This document shows positions 1-12,150 of a DNA stretch of 64,000 bases, one piece after another (position 1 is the stretch's first letter; each line of letters starts with the position of its first letter). The stretch comes from Geosiphon pyriformis. Taxonomy: Eukaryota > Glomeromycota > Glomeromycetes > Archaeosporales > Geosiphonaceae. The translations under genes and the position numbers were made by a program. Location: positions 326,485-390,484 of the forward strand of contig JAAOMT010000076.1 in the NCBI GenBank assembly GCA_016748015.1, read 5' to 3'. The notes below the pieces were generated by a model. The model searched no databases, was not told the DNA's origin, and worked only from the letters and a program-made list of their open reading frames with translations.

Positions 1-303
1 ATAAAATGATACGAGATGCCAATCGCCCGAGAATGTCGACAACAAGCCAAATATTATCGAGTCAAATGGAAAAATGTTCAGTGTTTTAATATATTTGAAC
101 GCCATTTTTTGAAATCAAGCCGCTTTAGGAACTCGATAGTCATTACAATAACATATCAAAAAAGGACAATAGGAATTATCCAATTATTATATATAGAGTT
201 TCCCAACAAAAGAAACTTCTATTTGTTTTTTTAAATAAATATTTTTGCTTTGCTTTTATTTAAGCTGCAAAAGCGGAGCTAGATCTACAGTTTACAAAAA
301 AAG
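1..303 (+). repeat. Duplicated 5' flank of a DUF4419 gene, left copy
   Basis: This segment matches 12674-12976 base for base by eye, at a constant offset of 12673. It is the upstream region of the gapped DUF4419 gene at 13070. Here it is joined, after a deletion, to the middle of another DUF4419 copy. It contains a 72-codon open frame (16-234) that is identical in both copies. That frame resembles no protein family I know and is probably not a gene. Confidence 0.9.
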
Positions 304-1168
304 TACCATCTTTCGTATCTCACCCGATGACGTTTGGTTAGCCATTGCCCAAGGGGTTAGTAATCATATCAATAACAACGCCGAAAGATTCCGATATTAT
401 TTTGTTAAACATGAAGGTCAAAAAGAAATTTGTATTTTCGCTGGCGACATATTGAGTACTGAAAATAATCAGCTTAAGGGTGATTGGCCAGTTGCTATAA
501 ATCGACTCACAACAAAAGTTGACGAAAACGTGACGAAAGTTGATTTATCTAAAACCTTAGAATGTGATTTTAGCACTAGTACTTCTGCTTCTATCACTGC
601 AAGTCGTGTTATTCTTTTGGACTCGATGAAAAAGTACTTTAAGTATAAAATTATGTGTATGTGTGGTATTCCTAAAGTTACACTTGAAGGAAGTCTTCAA
701 GATTGGCAAAAATTGCAAGAAAAAGTTGTTAAACTTCGTGAACTCGGACTCGATATGGATTTCTGGTTGGATAGATTAGAACCGGTCATTTGGAAACTTG
801 TCGAAACATATCGTGGTAATATTGATCAAGATTTTTGGAGTAAGGTCATAATGTCAAAAGGTGGTGGATCCGGGATGCCAGTTCATTGGGACGGTTGGAT
901 CTCTGCCTTCTTTCCTTATGACAATACCGGTCATAAGTTGACAAAAAATAGTATTGAAGCTGCAAATATACCGAAAGGACAAGTAAATGTTCCATTCGGC
1001 ACAGATATTGGTTTGGATTTAAGTTTTTTCGCCGGTTTTTTGGGTGCTCAGCAAGAGAGTTTTGGAGAGGGTGACGAGACTGAAGTTATTGTTTCCCCAG
1101 TTATTGGTTGGCTTGTGGTGGACCAAATCGTATCAAATGTAGATTCAGATTCAGATCCAGAGTTTTAG
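304..1168 (+). pseudogene. DUF4419 protein, 5'-deleted copy
   Basis: The frame encodes the DUF4419 domain from the ISPDDVWLAIAQG motif to GWLVVDQ, followed by a private tail ending SDSDPEF. Compared with the copy at 13070 it lacks 335 bp: about 93 bp of promoter-proximal sequence, the start codon and about 83 codons. Upstream sequence fuses directly to the domain near position 304-313. No in-frame ATG precedes the domain; the first one is near 629. The sequence from 314 to 578 is identical to the gapped copy, so the duplication is recent. Downstream of the assembly gap the two copies differ at several residues and at the 3' end. It is probably a non-functional 5' truncation, although the remaining 280 codons are open. 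The function of DUF4419 is unknown. Confidence 0.8.
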
Positions 1169-4100
1169 AAAAATTGTGTATAAATGTATAGTTTCAAAGT
1201 AAAATGGGGTTTCAAACGAATTTTTGATTAAGAGTAAAATTTTCTTATTTTATTAAATATTATACATATTTTATTTATTATTTTATTTATTAGAATTTTT
1301 TAGCTAATTTTATTATTTTTATTTATTTATCTTTCTTATTTATTTTAAAAAATCTTATAAAAAATTTATTATTATTACATTATCATTATATTTAATTTAT
1401 TGTATAAGTCTTTTTTGTGATTTATTTTCAATAATATATTAAATTAACAAACAATATTTATTATTAAATATTACAAATACATAAAATTAAAACAGTTATT
1501 ATTTATAATACATTAAAAAAAATTAAAATTTGCGAATTTTGATATAAATTTTTATTTTTATGTTGGTATTTATGATTTTTTAAATTTGTTTATAACAAAA
1601 ATGGTTTAAGCTTATTTTACACATTTTTTAATAACAATTTTTGAATATTTATTTATTTTAACATGATTTATAATTCTGTTTTTAATATTTTTGTAAAGAG
1701 TAAAAAAAATATCTGTTTAAGCATATAGTTTGTTGGCTTTATATGTACTTTTATTTTATAAATATAATAAAACTTGACATTAAAAAAACATTTTAAATAA
1801 GTTATATTCCACAAAAAAAATTTCGGCTCTTTTTTATAGCATACTGTATTTATATAAGTTTAATTAACTTATATTTATTATTAATTTGGTAATGATAATA
1901 ACAGTGTGAAAATTTGGTTTGTTCAAGAAAAAGAGATCTTTCAACCGCGCAATATTTTTAAAAGCAACCATAAATATCATCTTTTCGTATCAAATAAGCA
2001 GCAATTATAATTTATAAAGAACCTTTCAAGATTAAATTGAGTTAACACCATATTAAAATTAATTATAATTTTCAAGAAAAAGTGATAGTTATTCAAAAAT
2101 GCAGACCAACTCGAAATGTAACAATGTTACATAGCTTTATTAGGACTTCATTTTCAATCAATTAGCATTTTATGTCTTGGAGAAAATCATGGATCTGCTA
2201 TTATCTGAATTTTTTGAACTGAATTATTGAAATTTTTTCGATTCAAGAAAGAAATCAAATACCCCATATTATTAATGAGAGATTTGAATTGCGGCTTGAA
2301 GAAAGAAATAATTTGAAATTTCTAATATAAAGATATCAAAGAATGGATTAACCGTTAATGAAATTAGTAGCTTCAATTCCTTTTTTTGAAAAGTAAACGT
2401 AATATGTAAAGGTAAATATCACGGTAACAAGAATTTAAGTTGTCATTTTAAGAGTAAATGTATAATAAAAAAATAAAATTTAATAAATAAAATTATGAAC
2501 CGGTATTAATTTGTTAATTAATAGAGACAAAGCATTCTTATAATTACTACTAAATTAAAGATAATTATGTTCCTAAATTTTTATTCTCGGGTATTTTCAG
2601 CATTCAACTTTTTCTTCCGTTGATTAAACAAGCTTACAAAATTATTATTTTTATATTAATTTATCACTAAATAGAAGAGGCTTGAAGCTTTTTCCTTTTT
2701 TGAAAATCTGCCAATCGCAATGAAAAAACCTTGTTAAAATTTTTAAAAACAACAGAACTAAAAAAATTTATGATATTAATAAAAATCTAAAGTAATAAAA
2801 TATTTTTATAAATTTATTACTAAGTTATTTTATATCACATCTTTCTCTGTAGTTTAATACGAAAAATATGTACTGTTAAAATCTTTAGAGTAACTTAAAA
2901 AAGAAAATTATCGACCGATAATTGACTATCTTTATTCATTAAACATGAACATCACAAACAAAATTTAACCATTCATTCATTCATTCAGATTCAATATATT
3001 AATTTGCTTTTTTTTTGAAGCTAACATACTTTAGTATTACACTAAAATATAAAGAAAATATATAATTATTAACTTTCAAAGTTTCTATTTTACATAAAAG
3101 TATTTTTTAGGATTACATCAACCAAAGCTTCAATTTTGGATTCATAATCTTTAATGTTTTTTAATTATGTTACAAACTTTTGTCATTGCAATTATTGCGA
3201 CATTTTTTTCAGTTTTTTACAATTTTCCTAGGAAATAGCTATTTTTAAAATTTTATTGGCATAATTAAATTCACGTTTATTGTGATTTTTACAATAATAA
3301 TTTTGATCTCTTGTTTATTTAATGAATGAAAAATTATTTTATTCCTTTTTTCTCTTAAAACCGTTAGTATATTATTAGTTCCTTTGTTATTTATTTTACT
3401 ATACTTTTTTGAAGTTGAAAGTTACAATTATGTAAATTTTACTTAATAATTTATTTCACTTTTCAATTATTTTAAATGCTAAATTTCCATTTAAGTGTTA
3501 AATTGATCGTTCAATTTTTCTTTAAAATGAGGTTTTCGGCTTCATTAAATAAAAGTATTGGTTGGTTTTCAATTATATTTTTTTAAAAAAAGGAGTTTTG
3601 TCATTTGTCGTGATAAGCATGGTTTTATTATGATGATGGTTTGATGTAATCTTTTATTATTTTATTTGAAATAATTACAGTTTTAATTATTTTATGTTAT
3701 TTTATTTTATTTAATTGAAATACCTATATAAGTTTAAATTGAAAAGATTAATATTTAATATATTCTACATTTTTAAATATTTAAAGAATTCTTTTTATTC
3801 AAAAGTTGTTATTATAAAATCTTTCAAAGTATTTCAATCGATTTTTAATATATTTTCATTGTTTGTTATATTTTTTTAAAAAAATTTCAAGCCTTTTTAA
3901 TGGCAACAAGTAAAATTTCATCAAGTTTAAATCCAGTGATTAAATAATGAACTTGCCTTTCGAAAATAAACCATTTATTTTGGTTCCTATTATAGGCTCA
4001 CGAATTGAATTTTTCGTTTTTATTCGTGAAATGACTTTGAATTTTTTGATAACAATAAATAATTGTGCTTTTAATCGGTTCTTTAATTTTTTGAATTTAC

Positions 4101-4400
4101 ATTGAATACTTTTTGTTAGCCTAAAGAATTTAATTAAGCAAAGCATCAAATACATAAAGTATCAAATCCCTTTAATAAGAGTTTGACTCAATTTACATGT
4201 AAAATAATTAATTTCACATAAGTTATGTTTAAAGTTTAATATTTATTTTTGAACTTGAAAATTCAAATTAAAAAGTGAAATGGCAACATAATTAGGAATT
4301 TTTTAAATCTGTATTGAATTCAAATTCGAATTAACCATTCTTTAGTAAGTTTATTAAGTTTTGAAAAACATAGACTTATAGTAGCATTTTAAATATCATG
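1169..4400. other. AT-rich gene-free stretch
   Basis: About 3.2 kb of very AT-rich sequence lies between two DUF4419 copies. I see no gene. The patch 2100-2350 is less AT-rich and has a short open frame on the plus strand (about 2245-2330), but it matches no family I recognise. The rest has the texture of decayed repeat sequence. Confidence 0.6.
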
Positions 4401-4975
4401 TATTTCCACCTTTTATTTATTTAAAAATGTATTTTGTTAGGTTTTTTAAAATTTTTTGAAAACTAAATCTGACCTTTAAAAGTCGCAAAAACAGGATCAT
4501 AAATAATATGATTTTAATAATTACAGTCTCTTACTTATTTATATCTTATTTGTTGTAAAATGAAAAAAATGAGGTTAATTTGATTTTTGAATTTGGCTAA
4601 ATTACATCTATTTGATTTTGGTTATGATTTAGAATCATCGACTCATGTATGTAATTTTATTCAAGAAATATGTTAAACTTTGAAAAAAGAATAGTTGCAT
4701 TATTACATTATTTTTGAGTTTAGTTACAAATTGTTTAAATAAGTTCGTTCTATTGTTATATTTAATTGAAAATGCGAAAAATGTATTTCAAGTTTGGATA
4801 TCCAAAACGGTTTCCCAATAATTTAAAATTAATAAAATAAGAGCAAAGAAATTAGACAACACAAACATAAATTATGAGATAGCAATAAATTTTCAATCAA
4901 ATTATAATTTTTTTGGTCTAAATCCTTTAACTCGATTTTATCGGCCTTTTTACTTTCGGCAAATCCCAATTAGCT
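4400..4975 (+). repeat. Duplicated far-upstream flank of DUF4419 genes (copy 1)
   Basis: This region is diverged but clearly homologous to about 12150-12672. Shared stretches include the 'tctgacctttg/a' block, 'gtctcttacttatttat', 'caagtttggatatccaaaa' and 'actcgattttatcgg', in the same order, with small indels. It lies 370-940 bp upstream of the intact DUF4419 start. The paralogous block lies 400-920 bp upstream of the gapped copy. The duplication that produced the family therefore included long 5' flanks. Confidence 0.8.
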
Positions 4976-5284
4976 TATTGCAATTAACTTTATATATTGC
5001 ATAAATAATTATTAATCTTTTAATTTTTCAAATATTGTTATTAAAGCTGTAAAAAACAATGAGATTTTTAACTTTATTGTGAAAATCAATATACATACTG
5101 TTTATTTAAAAATAACTACAATCAAGTTTTCTATGCAAACAGAAGATTAACATTAACCAATAGCAAATTCATTTGGAATGTGAATAGAATTATGATAAAA
5201 TTATACAAGATACCCGAGGGCGTGGGTATATTGTCTCAAAAAAGAAGTTTATTTACATAAGATAAGCAGCAGCAATAAAGAAAT

Positions 5285-5296
5285 TTATATATAAAG
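5285..5296 (+). promoter_or_regulatory. TATA-like element of the intact DUF4419 gene
   Basis: The sequence ttatatataaag lies about 45-55 bp upstream of the ATG at 5340. It is in reasonable core-promoter position, but in AT-rich DNA such matches also arise by chance. Confidence 0.35.
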
Positions 5297-5339
5297 CCAA
5301 TTTGATATCTGATGGCAAAAACTAAGATATTTTAATATC

Positions 5340-6398
5340 ATGACTTCATACAAAAGTACACAAATAATAGGAAGAGAAGTTAAACCAACAACCGAAATCC
5401 TTGAAAATGTTTTGGTTAGAACCCATTATACTGAGAAATTTGATTCAAAAGTGATTAGTGCACTTTCTATCGATTATCCTGAAGAAGCGAAACCAAATCC
5501 CACAACCATAATTAAGACGGGAGGTATTACTCATGGCTTCGTAGCAGCAATTCATCAAGCGTATAACCTTCATCAACATCTTCGTATTTCACCTGATGAT
5601 GTTTGGCTGACAATTGCTCAAGGTGTAAGCCAACATATTAATTTGAATGCTGAAAAATTCCGTAGTTATTTTGTAAATCATGAAGGAGAAAAAGATATCA
5701 TTGTTTTTGCGGGTGATGTTTTAAGATCAACCGAGAACCGTCTTGAAGGTGATTGGCCAGTCGTTGTGAATCGGCTTACTCGAAAAGTTGGCGAGAACGT
5801 GACAAAGATTGAGTTAACAGAGCTCTTGGAATGTAACTTTTCAACTAGTACTTCGGTTTCTACTACTGCGAGCAAAGTGATTTTGTTAGATGCTATGAAA
5901 AAATATTTCAAGTATCATGTGTGGACTCGTTGTGGGATTCCTAAAGTCACTCTTGAGGGAACTCTCGAAGATTGGGAAAACCTTCAAAAAAAAGTGGTTA
6001 AACTTCGTGAGCTTTCCCTTGACATGGATTTTTGGTTAGATAGGTTGGAACCGGTAGTTTGGCAGCTCGTTGCGACGTACCGTGGTGATATTGATGAGGA
6101 ATTTTGGAGTAAAGTTTTAATGAGTCGTGGTGGTGGGTCAGGAGTACCGGTTTCGTGGGATGGCTGGATTGCAGGCTTTTTCCCATATGAAAAAAGTGGT
6201 GATAAAATACTCAAGAATAGCATTGTCACCAAGGAAATACCTGATGGTATGGTAAATGTTCCATTTGATACCGATATTGATAAGAAACTCCAATTCTCGG
6301 CCGGTTTTTTGGGAGCTCATCAAACCACCAGTGGTGAAGGAGCTGATACTGAGGTTTTTATCTCCCCTGTTATTGGATGGCTTGTAGTTGATCAATAA
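5340..6398 (+). CDS. DUF4419 domain protein (intact, 352 aa)
   Basis: Single-exon gene of 352 residues and the only complete family member here. The N-terminal ~65 residues are variable. Residues 66-90 form a conserved block (GFVAAIHQAYN then LRISPDDVWL), followed by TIAQGVSQHI and FVNHEG (111-116). A DWP motif lies at 138-140. A tryptophan-rich segment with FWLDRLEP spans 231-239, a glycine-rich RGGGSG 263-268, and WDGW 273-276. The end is ISPVIGWLVV. No signal peptide or membrane segment is visible, so it should be soluble. DUF4419 (Pfam) occurs in fungi, slime moulds and bacteria without a known activity. The ATG is the first in frame and sits just after a TATA-like element. It is the apparent parent of the inverted fragment near 18 kb, whose sequence and 3' flank match it best. 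Confidence 0.88.
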   Translation: MTSYKSTQIIGREVKPTTEILENVLVRTHYTEKFDSKVISALSIDYPEEAKPNPTTIIKTGGITHGFVAAIHQAYNLHQHLRISPDDVWLTIAQGVSQHINLNAEKFRSYFVNHEGEKDIIVFAGDVLRSTENRLEGDWPVVVNRLTRKVGENVTKIELTELLECNFSTSTSVSTTASKVILLDAMKKYFKYHVWTRCGIPKVTLEGTLEDWENLQKKVVKLRELSLDMDFWLDRLEPVVWQLVATYRGDIDEEFWSKVLMSRGGGSGVPVSWDGWIAGFFPYEKSGDKILKNSIVTKEIPDGMVNVPFDTDIDKKLQFSAGFLGAHQTTSGEGADTEVFISPVIGWLVVDQ

Positions 6399-7440
6399 TC
6401 GAAGAAGCTCATGTGCTCAAGTAAAATTCGTTTAGTTTTATGCTAGATAATATAAGAGGCTTTGGTAGGAACATAGTCTTGAGGAATTATTAATGTCAGT
6501 TAGTTGATCGTAGCTGAATAATTCTTTCTTTAAATTCTTATCTTACTTTTATATAATAAAGTGGATAGCTATTTAAATTACATAAGCTGCATTGTATAAA
6601 TTTAAGTTATGGTTAACTTCGACCAGCTCATAAGAGAAATAAGCATCAAGTTAGGTAAAATCTTTTAAAAAGAATATTCTTTTTTTAGTATTCTGAGTTA
6701 TCCACAACATGAAAAATCTTTTAACTCAAAGGCCCGACTAGGAGCTCATGATTATAACGCCAAAAAGAGCATGTGAGAAAATAAAATTAATGGGTATAAT
6801 GTAAATTCTTTTTTGTTTTAAAGAATCTCACAAGGACTTTTCAAGCGGTAAAAAAGTATCAGATGAATCCAACCTATAGTGTAGTTTTAATTATTATCAA
6901 TGGGTTCCGTGAGAGCGTTTGAGGAATATTAATAAAATTGCAAAGGTGAGGGTTCGATACTTTTTATAAAGCAAGATAAATTTTTGAGAAGATTAAAAGA
7001 TATGGTATAAGATATCATAATAAAAAAGATGTAAGCCAAAAGATATTACAATTAAGTTCATAAATATATTTTTACAAAAGAATAATAAACTGTTTAGAGG
7101 GGCAATCGAATATTCATTTGAATTTAAAATCTTATCTATTTATTTTATTTATATTTACTTTTTTTACTTTAAATGATAGATTAATATTCAAAGAGCTATG
7201 TACATTAATGGAGGCCTATTAAATACCTAAATGACATGAGAGGTTCCGATTTGAGAAATTGGATAAACGCCTTGAACAAAAGATAAAAAAATGAACAGGC
7301 CTCATCTATGCTCGTTATTTTAATCGGAAAAGAACTAAAGGATCAAAATGGTTTTTCATTTTATGAATTTTACTTGTTCAGATGGCAAACATACTTAAAT
7401 TTTTATGGTAAGTTAAATCGGTAAAGAATTTGTTTGAAAT
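6399..7440. other. Intergenic stretch after the DUF4419 gene
   Basis: The first ~70 bp after the stop (about 6408-6470) recur next to the inverted fragment (about 17911-17960), so this 3' flank was copied with the gene. An ATG at 6609 opens 15 codons that end at a GT which could be a splice donor, but no continuing exon is convincing. The rest shows no recognisable gene. Confidence 0.5.
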
Positions 7441-7444
7441 TTTT

Positions 7445-7680
7445 TTATGCTTCGATCTCGGGTAAATATTCAGAATCAATTTTCTCAGAGGCGTTATAAT
7501 TTGGCTGATTTTTTTTCTGGAAATGCAATACACCATGATATAAGCGAACTATTATCGTATGAAAAATAAAAACTCCACTCGAGCAAATTGTGATTAGTGT
7601 GTCTAAATCATGTATATTCGTATTCTGCCAATAATAAATCTGCATAAAATAGTATATTGAAATGATTTCAATTTTAAGTT
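7445..7680 (-). other. Possible 3'-terminal exon or gene remnant
   Basis: On the minus strand an open frame of about 66 codons begins after a plausible acceptor (tttatgcag). It encodes one hydrophobic segment followed by a polar, acidic tail ending PEIEA and a stop. The composition is more gene-like than its surroundings. No upstream exon is evident in the AT-rich DNA beyond 7700, so if it is real it is the last exon of a lost gene. The family is not recognised. Confidence 0.25.
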
Positions 7681-7699
7681 GGGGAATGATTAAAAATTA

Positions 7700-10560
7700 G
7701 AATATTATTTATAAAAAAATCTTTTTAATTACCTTTATAATAAATTGTCTTTTTTTAAATATATAAATAAGATTTTTTATAATTGCTGAAATTATTTTAT
7801 TATTCAATATTATAATTTTTTTGATCTAAAATTCATAATTTTCTTTCCTTTTCTAATTTGTATTAGTTTTTAAAAAATATATTGATAAATTTTTACTAAA
7901 AAGTACAAATATTATCTTTTATTGACAGAGTATTATATTAACTGTATTATTTTTGTTAATAGTATAGATTTTTTTTCTTTTCAAAATGTCTTGAAAAAAA
8001 TAACTATTAAAATATTTATAAAACTAATTTTGCACATTAAATTTAAATTCAATCTGCTTTTATTAAATATTTTGATTATTTTATTATAAAATATTTGTTT
8101 TCTTTTGCTATTTATTAATATATTATTCTAACTTATAACAATATAATATTAAAAACATTATTACTTATTAGATTTACCAACAATAAGAATAAGCAACTAA
8201 TATTTGCTAAATACAAAAAATAAAAACAGTTGTAAAACTTAACAATCTTTGCAAATTAGGTTAAATATTAAAAAAGATGATTTTTTAATAATATTTAGTT
8301 ATATTTTATAATCTACTTTTGTGTAAAATTAAGTACAGCTTAGACATTTAAACTACAAAATTTATTTTAAAATTGGAAGCAAATAGTAAAGAATACATTT
8401 TATATGATTATGGACTTTATAAACAACATAAGATATATAATATACAGCTATTTTAATATTCAGAATATTTTAATTAATAATATTTTGATTAATTTTAAAA
8501 AAGCAGTAATAATAATAATTAATTAGAAATGTATAGTAAACATATAACAATTTTAAAACTTAACAAATTTTGGTTAATAAAAATTTTGAGCATTTTTAAT
8601 ATTAAAAAATTTAATATTAATGAATTTTATTAGTATTTGGTCGACAAAAAGTTTGAATATCTAGAATATTAAAAAGATTCATGCTAATAAATCTTATTAA
8701 TATTTGATTAATAAAAAGTTTAAGTATTTCTAATATTAAAAAAACTGATGTTAATATATAGTTTGTTACAAATTTGGTTGATAAAATGACATTTTCTAAT
8801 ATAAATTACACAATTTGATGTTATTTTTGACAATTAGTTCTTATATACAAGTTAGTTGTATAAATAGCAGAATGTATAATAAATGAAATACGGTTTTAAA
8901 AAAATATATTAAGACTAAAACATATTTTTTAAAAGATTTTTATAGTTTAATTATATATTATTGTAACTTTTACAATTTTAAAAAGTTCAATCTTATTATT
9001 AATTAAATTTACAAATAACATTAGTTTCGTAAAAAACATTTTTATTTGTAGGTTAAAAAAATTACAAATTTGGAAATAGTTGCTAATTAACTTTTTAATA
9101 AAATCTGAAATTTTGGTCATTAATATTATTAACAATCATTTAGCAAATATAATTATTATTTTAAAAAAAATATAATATTAGACTAAATTATACAGATTCA
9201 AATTTATTTCAGAGTTTTAATAATTTTTTCTCTTAAGAAAAACATGTTTATTAAAACTTATAAAGCTTTTAAAAATATGGGTTTAATATTAATATATTAA
9301 AGATTAAATAAAAATAGTAACTTTATAAATTAGACAACTATAAAAATACATTCTTTTTTTGGTATAATACTTTGTTATTTGGTTTTGGTTTTTTAGAAGT
9401 TTCGTTATTTGCATAAGAAACATTGAAAATTGCGATAAATTTTTTGTGTTACTAATAAAATTAAAGATTAAAGTGATATATATTATATTATAAATATTTT
9501 TTAAACTCAAACAATTGTTTTATGTAAAAATTGTTCCAAAATACAAGAAATGCAATATTATAACAATTAATTAATTAGTAATCTAAGTTTGCCATTCCAA
9601 AATAAATTTAAATAAAATTAATATTTAAAAAGCTTATTGGTTAAATTATTGAATTAATATATATAAAAAGTTGAAAATAAATTAAAAAACATTTGGGTAA
9701 AATAGATAACAAAAAGCTAATAAACTGGTTAAGTATTTTAGCTTTTGTGATTAAATATTACATGTTAAAAGATAAAAAAAATTTAATAAATACTTTTAAA
9801 GTACTAATTTTACATAATAATAGACAATATATACATAGTATTTACAATAAAAAATAGATCAAGCAAAAGACAAATTGGACATAATTAAAATATATAAATC
9901 AACTTAAATAATACAACTGAAGTTTTGCACAAGAACTTTTAGATGAAATCTGAACAAATAAGTAAGAAAACAGTTGAACTTTGCACATATGTTATATAAA
10001 ATTTGCCAGCTGCACAATATAAAAATTGTATAACAGTAATTATTTAAGCACTGAGAATTAAAGTGTGAAAAGATGAAAAACTCTGAATATGTGTTTGTCT
10101 GTAATGGAGATGAAAGATTAGATATGAAATTATAGGTCTTATTTTATATTAAATCTTGGTGGTACACTAATATTTATCATAATTTATGCTTGTTAATGAA
10201 TTCTATTTTGATAGATAAGTCTAAAGAATTTTTAAACATTTACTCAGCTTTAGCTAAGAGATTTATTTTAAAAAGTTGAATAGCTGATTCAGTTGTAGTT
10301 TTTAACAATATGAAATTAGCTAAATTTGAAGTGGTAGAATTGATCAGGATGTTTCTAAATTCATATAAAAAAATAGTTGGAAGCCATTCATAGAAGCTAG
10401 GGCAAATATGTTAGAATATGACAATTAGTAAGCATAAGATATTTAAACTCTTGAAGTTGGTGTTAAAGTTAACTAATTTAATAACCAATATTATTTATTG
10501 TTAAAAAAATTATTAATTGCTGTAAAAAGGTTTATATATTGGTTTGAAAAATAGTAATTA
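7700..10560. other. Very AT-rich stretch without genes
   Basis: Mostly A/T with stop codons in all frames. The part from about 9900 to 10560 is less extreme and has short plus-strand open stretches interrupted by stops, so it may be an old decayed gene or transposon. I cannot assign it. Confidence 0.5.
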
Positions 10561-10571
10561 TTGAGCTCAAG

Positions 10572-10670
10572 TTGATTTTTGTCGCCGGATTTTTAGGTGA
10601 CGAGGCTGAAGTTTTTAATTGCCTAGTTATTGTTTGGCTTGTTGTGGACAGACTCAAGAGGATAAATTAA
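10572..10670 (+). pseudogene. DUF4419 C-terminal relic
   Basis: Thirty-two codons and a stop reproduce the extreme C-terminus of DUF4419. They read FVAGFLG, then EAEVFN, then VIVWLVVD, compared with FSAGFLG, DTEVFI and VIGWLVVD in the intact copy. About a dozen residues of the glutamine/glycine linker after GFLG are missing. Nothing upstream resembles the rest of the domain. It is a short remnant of an older copy. Confidence 0.75.
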
Positions 10671-10978
10671 AAGTTTTGAACGCAACAAGGTTATATTTCA
10701 ATTAGTTTGCTCGCCACAAATAGTAAATAATAAATTCTGGAAATTTTCAAAACAGGTTCCGTTAGAAAATAGTTTTTGGTACGCAAAATATCAGTGATGA
10801 TTTTGCCCGGAAATGAAAATTTTCCCACGTGCCTTGAATGTTGAGAGTCAAAAGAATTCAAGATGCAATCTCTAAAAATTTGAGTCATTTATAAGTGGGG
10901 TTTTCAAAGCCAAATTAGTTTTTCAAGGATTGAAATATTTAAATAAAAGTAATTTATCCATAAAATTTTTATACAGGA

Positions 10979-11185
10979 TTAGGGAATTTTGTTGACCTTT
11001 TTCTTTAAATAAAAGTAGAATATTTTAGCATTTTTTCGAGCCTCATATTGGCTGACTAACAATGCAAATATCTTTTCGTGTCTTTCTTTAATTGCAAAAT
11101 GCAAAGATGTACAATTTCCGCCGAAAGTGATGCAAAATATTTCACAGGAGTTAAATGGCCTTGATATTATAAGTAATTGCAGCAT
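10979..11185 (-). pseudogene. Ankyrin-repeat relic
   Basis: The minus-strand frame contains GNCTSLHFAIKERHEKIFAL followed by LVSQYEA. This fits one ankyrin repeat (G-x-T-x-LH-x-A ... H-x-x-I-x-x-LL). The preceding residues could be part of another repeat, but no second full repeat is visible. With a single repeat and no start or domain context, it is best read as a fragment of a lost ankyrin protein. A neighbouring minus-strand frame (10691-10888) may or may not belong to the same gene. Confidence 0.45.
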
Positions 11186-11199
11186 TAAAATTAATCATT

Positions 11200-12150
11200 A
11201 AAGATATTAATAAAACATAACCTTTTTTATTTTATATATTGACTTAGGCTCCAGTTTGAGCTAATTCTTTCCCTAGAAATAAAACCCTTAAATCAGAAAT
11301 GAACTTAATAGAAAACACAAAAGCTCACTGTATTGAATATAAATCTTTTTAAATAACAATTAAAAAGTTTTAATTTAAATACTTTTAAAAAATGTGGTTC
11401 AACTATTATTTATGCATATACAACAGAGCATATTACCTATTAAAAGTAACTTATGCACTTTTAATATATAACCAGCCATTTAAACTTATGCTAAAACTAC
11501 ATTATACCAAAATACCAGTATTTAAAACCATATTTTTAACATATTTTTTAGTCTTATAAATTTTATCATGCCAATTATTTACAGTTTGTTAAAAATTACC
11601 CAATTTTTAGTTATTATTTAAGGTAATATGTTTAATAAAACACATAAATGCTTTAACATTAAAAAAAATTCCTTAATTATTTTTTAAAAAAAAGTTGATA
11701 TAAGTTATTAATTATATATATACAGATTTTTTAAGAAAGTTTACTTAAAACAATAAAGTTAGCATGAATAAAGTCCATATTTTTTATCAAAAAACCAACA
11801 AATTCTGTAAAAGTTTAAAAAAAACCAATTTATTATAAATTTTAATGTTAAGCTTATAAAATTAAATTACAAATAGTAGAAACATACAATAGATAACCAA
11901 CCAATTGGGCTTAAAACAAAACTTTTTAAATTGGATGTTTCATTAAATATTTTACTAAGATTGAAAAACAGCTTTGTAAATAAAAGCGAAATAAACTGAA
12001 ATTTAGCATTTGCAATGATATTAACAATTAAAAATTTTCCACCAAATTTAATTGTTTTTTAAGTAACTGTGATATTAAAAGCTTTTTGAATTGTAAAAAT
12101 CACAATTACTTATTTTTAATGATACTTAAAATTATATAAAAGAATTTTTT
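11200..12150. other. AT-rich gene-free stretch
   Basis: No open frame of note and no recognisable domain in either orientation. The composition is like the other AT-rich gaps. Confidence 0.55.

Noticed and set aside
16-234. Identical 72-codon open frames here and at 12689-12907
   Set aside because: They are identical only because the DNA segment is duplicated. No domain, no start context and no homology recognised.
6939-6975. A ggttcgat-like motif followed by a T run, suggesting a tRNA T arm
   Set aside because: The flanking bases do not form a five-pair stem, and no D arm, anticodon arm or acceptor stem can be folded.
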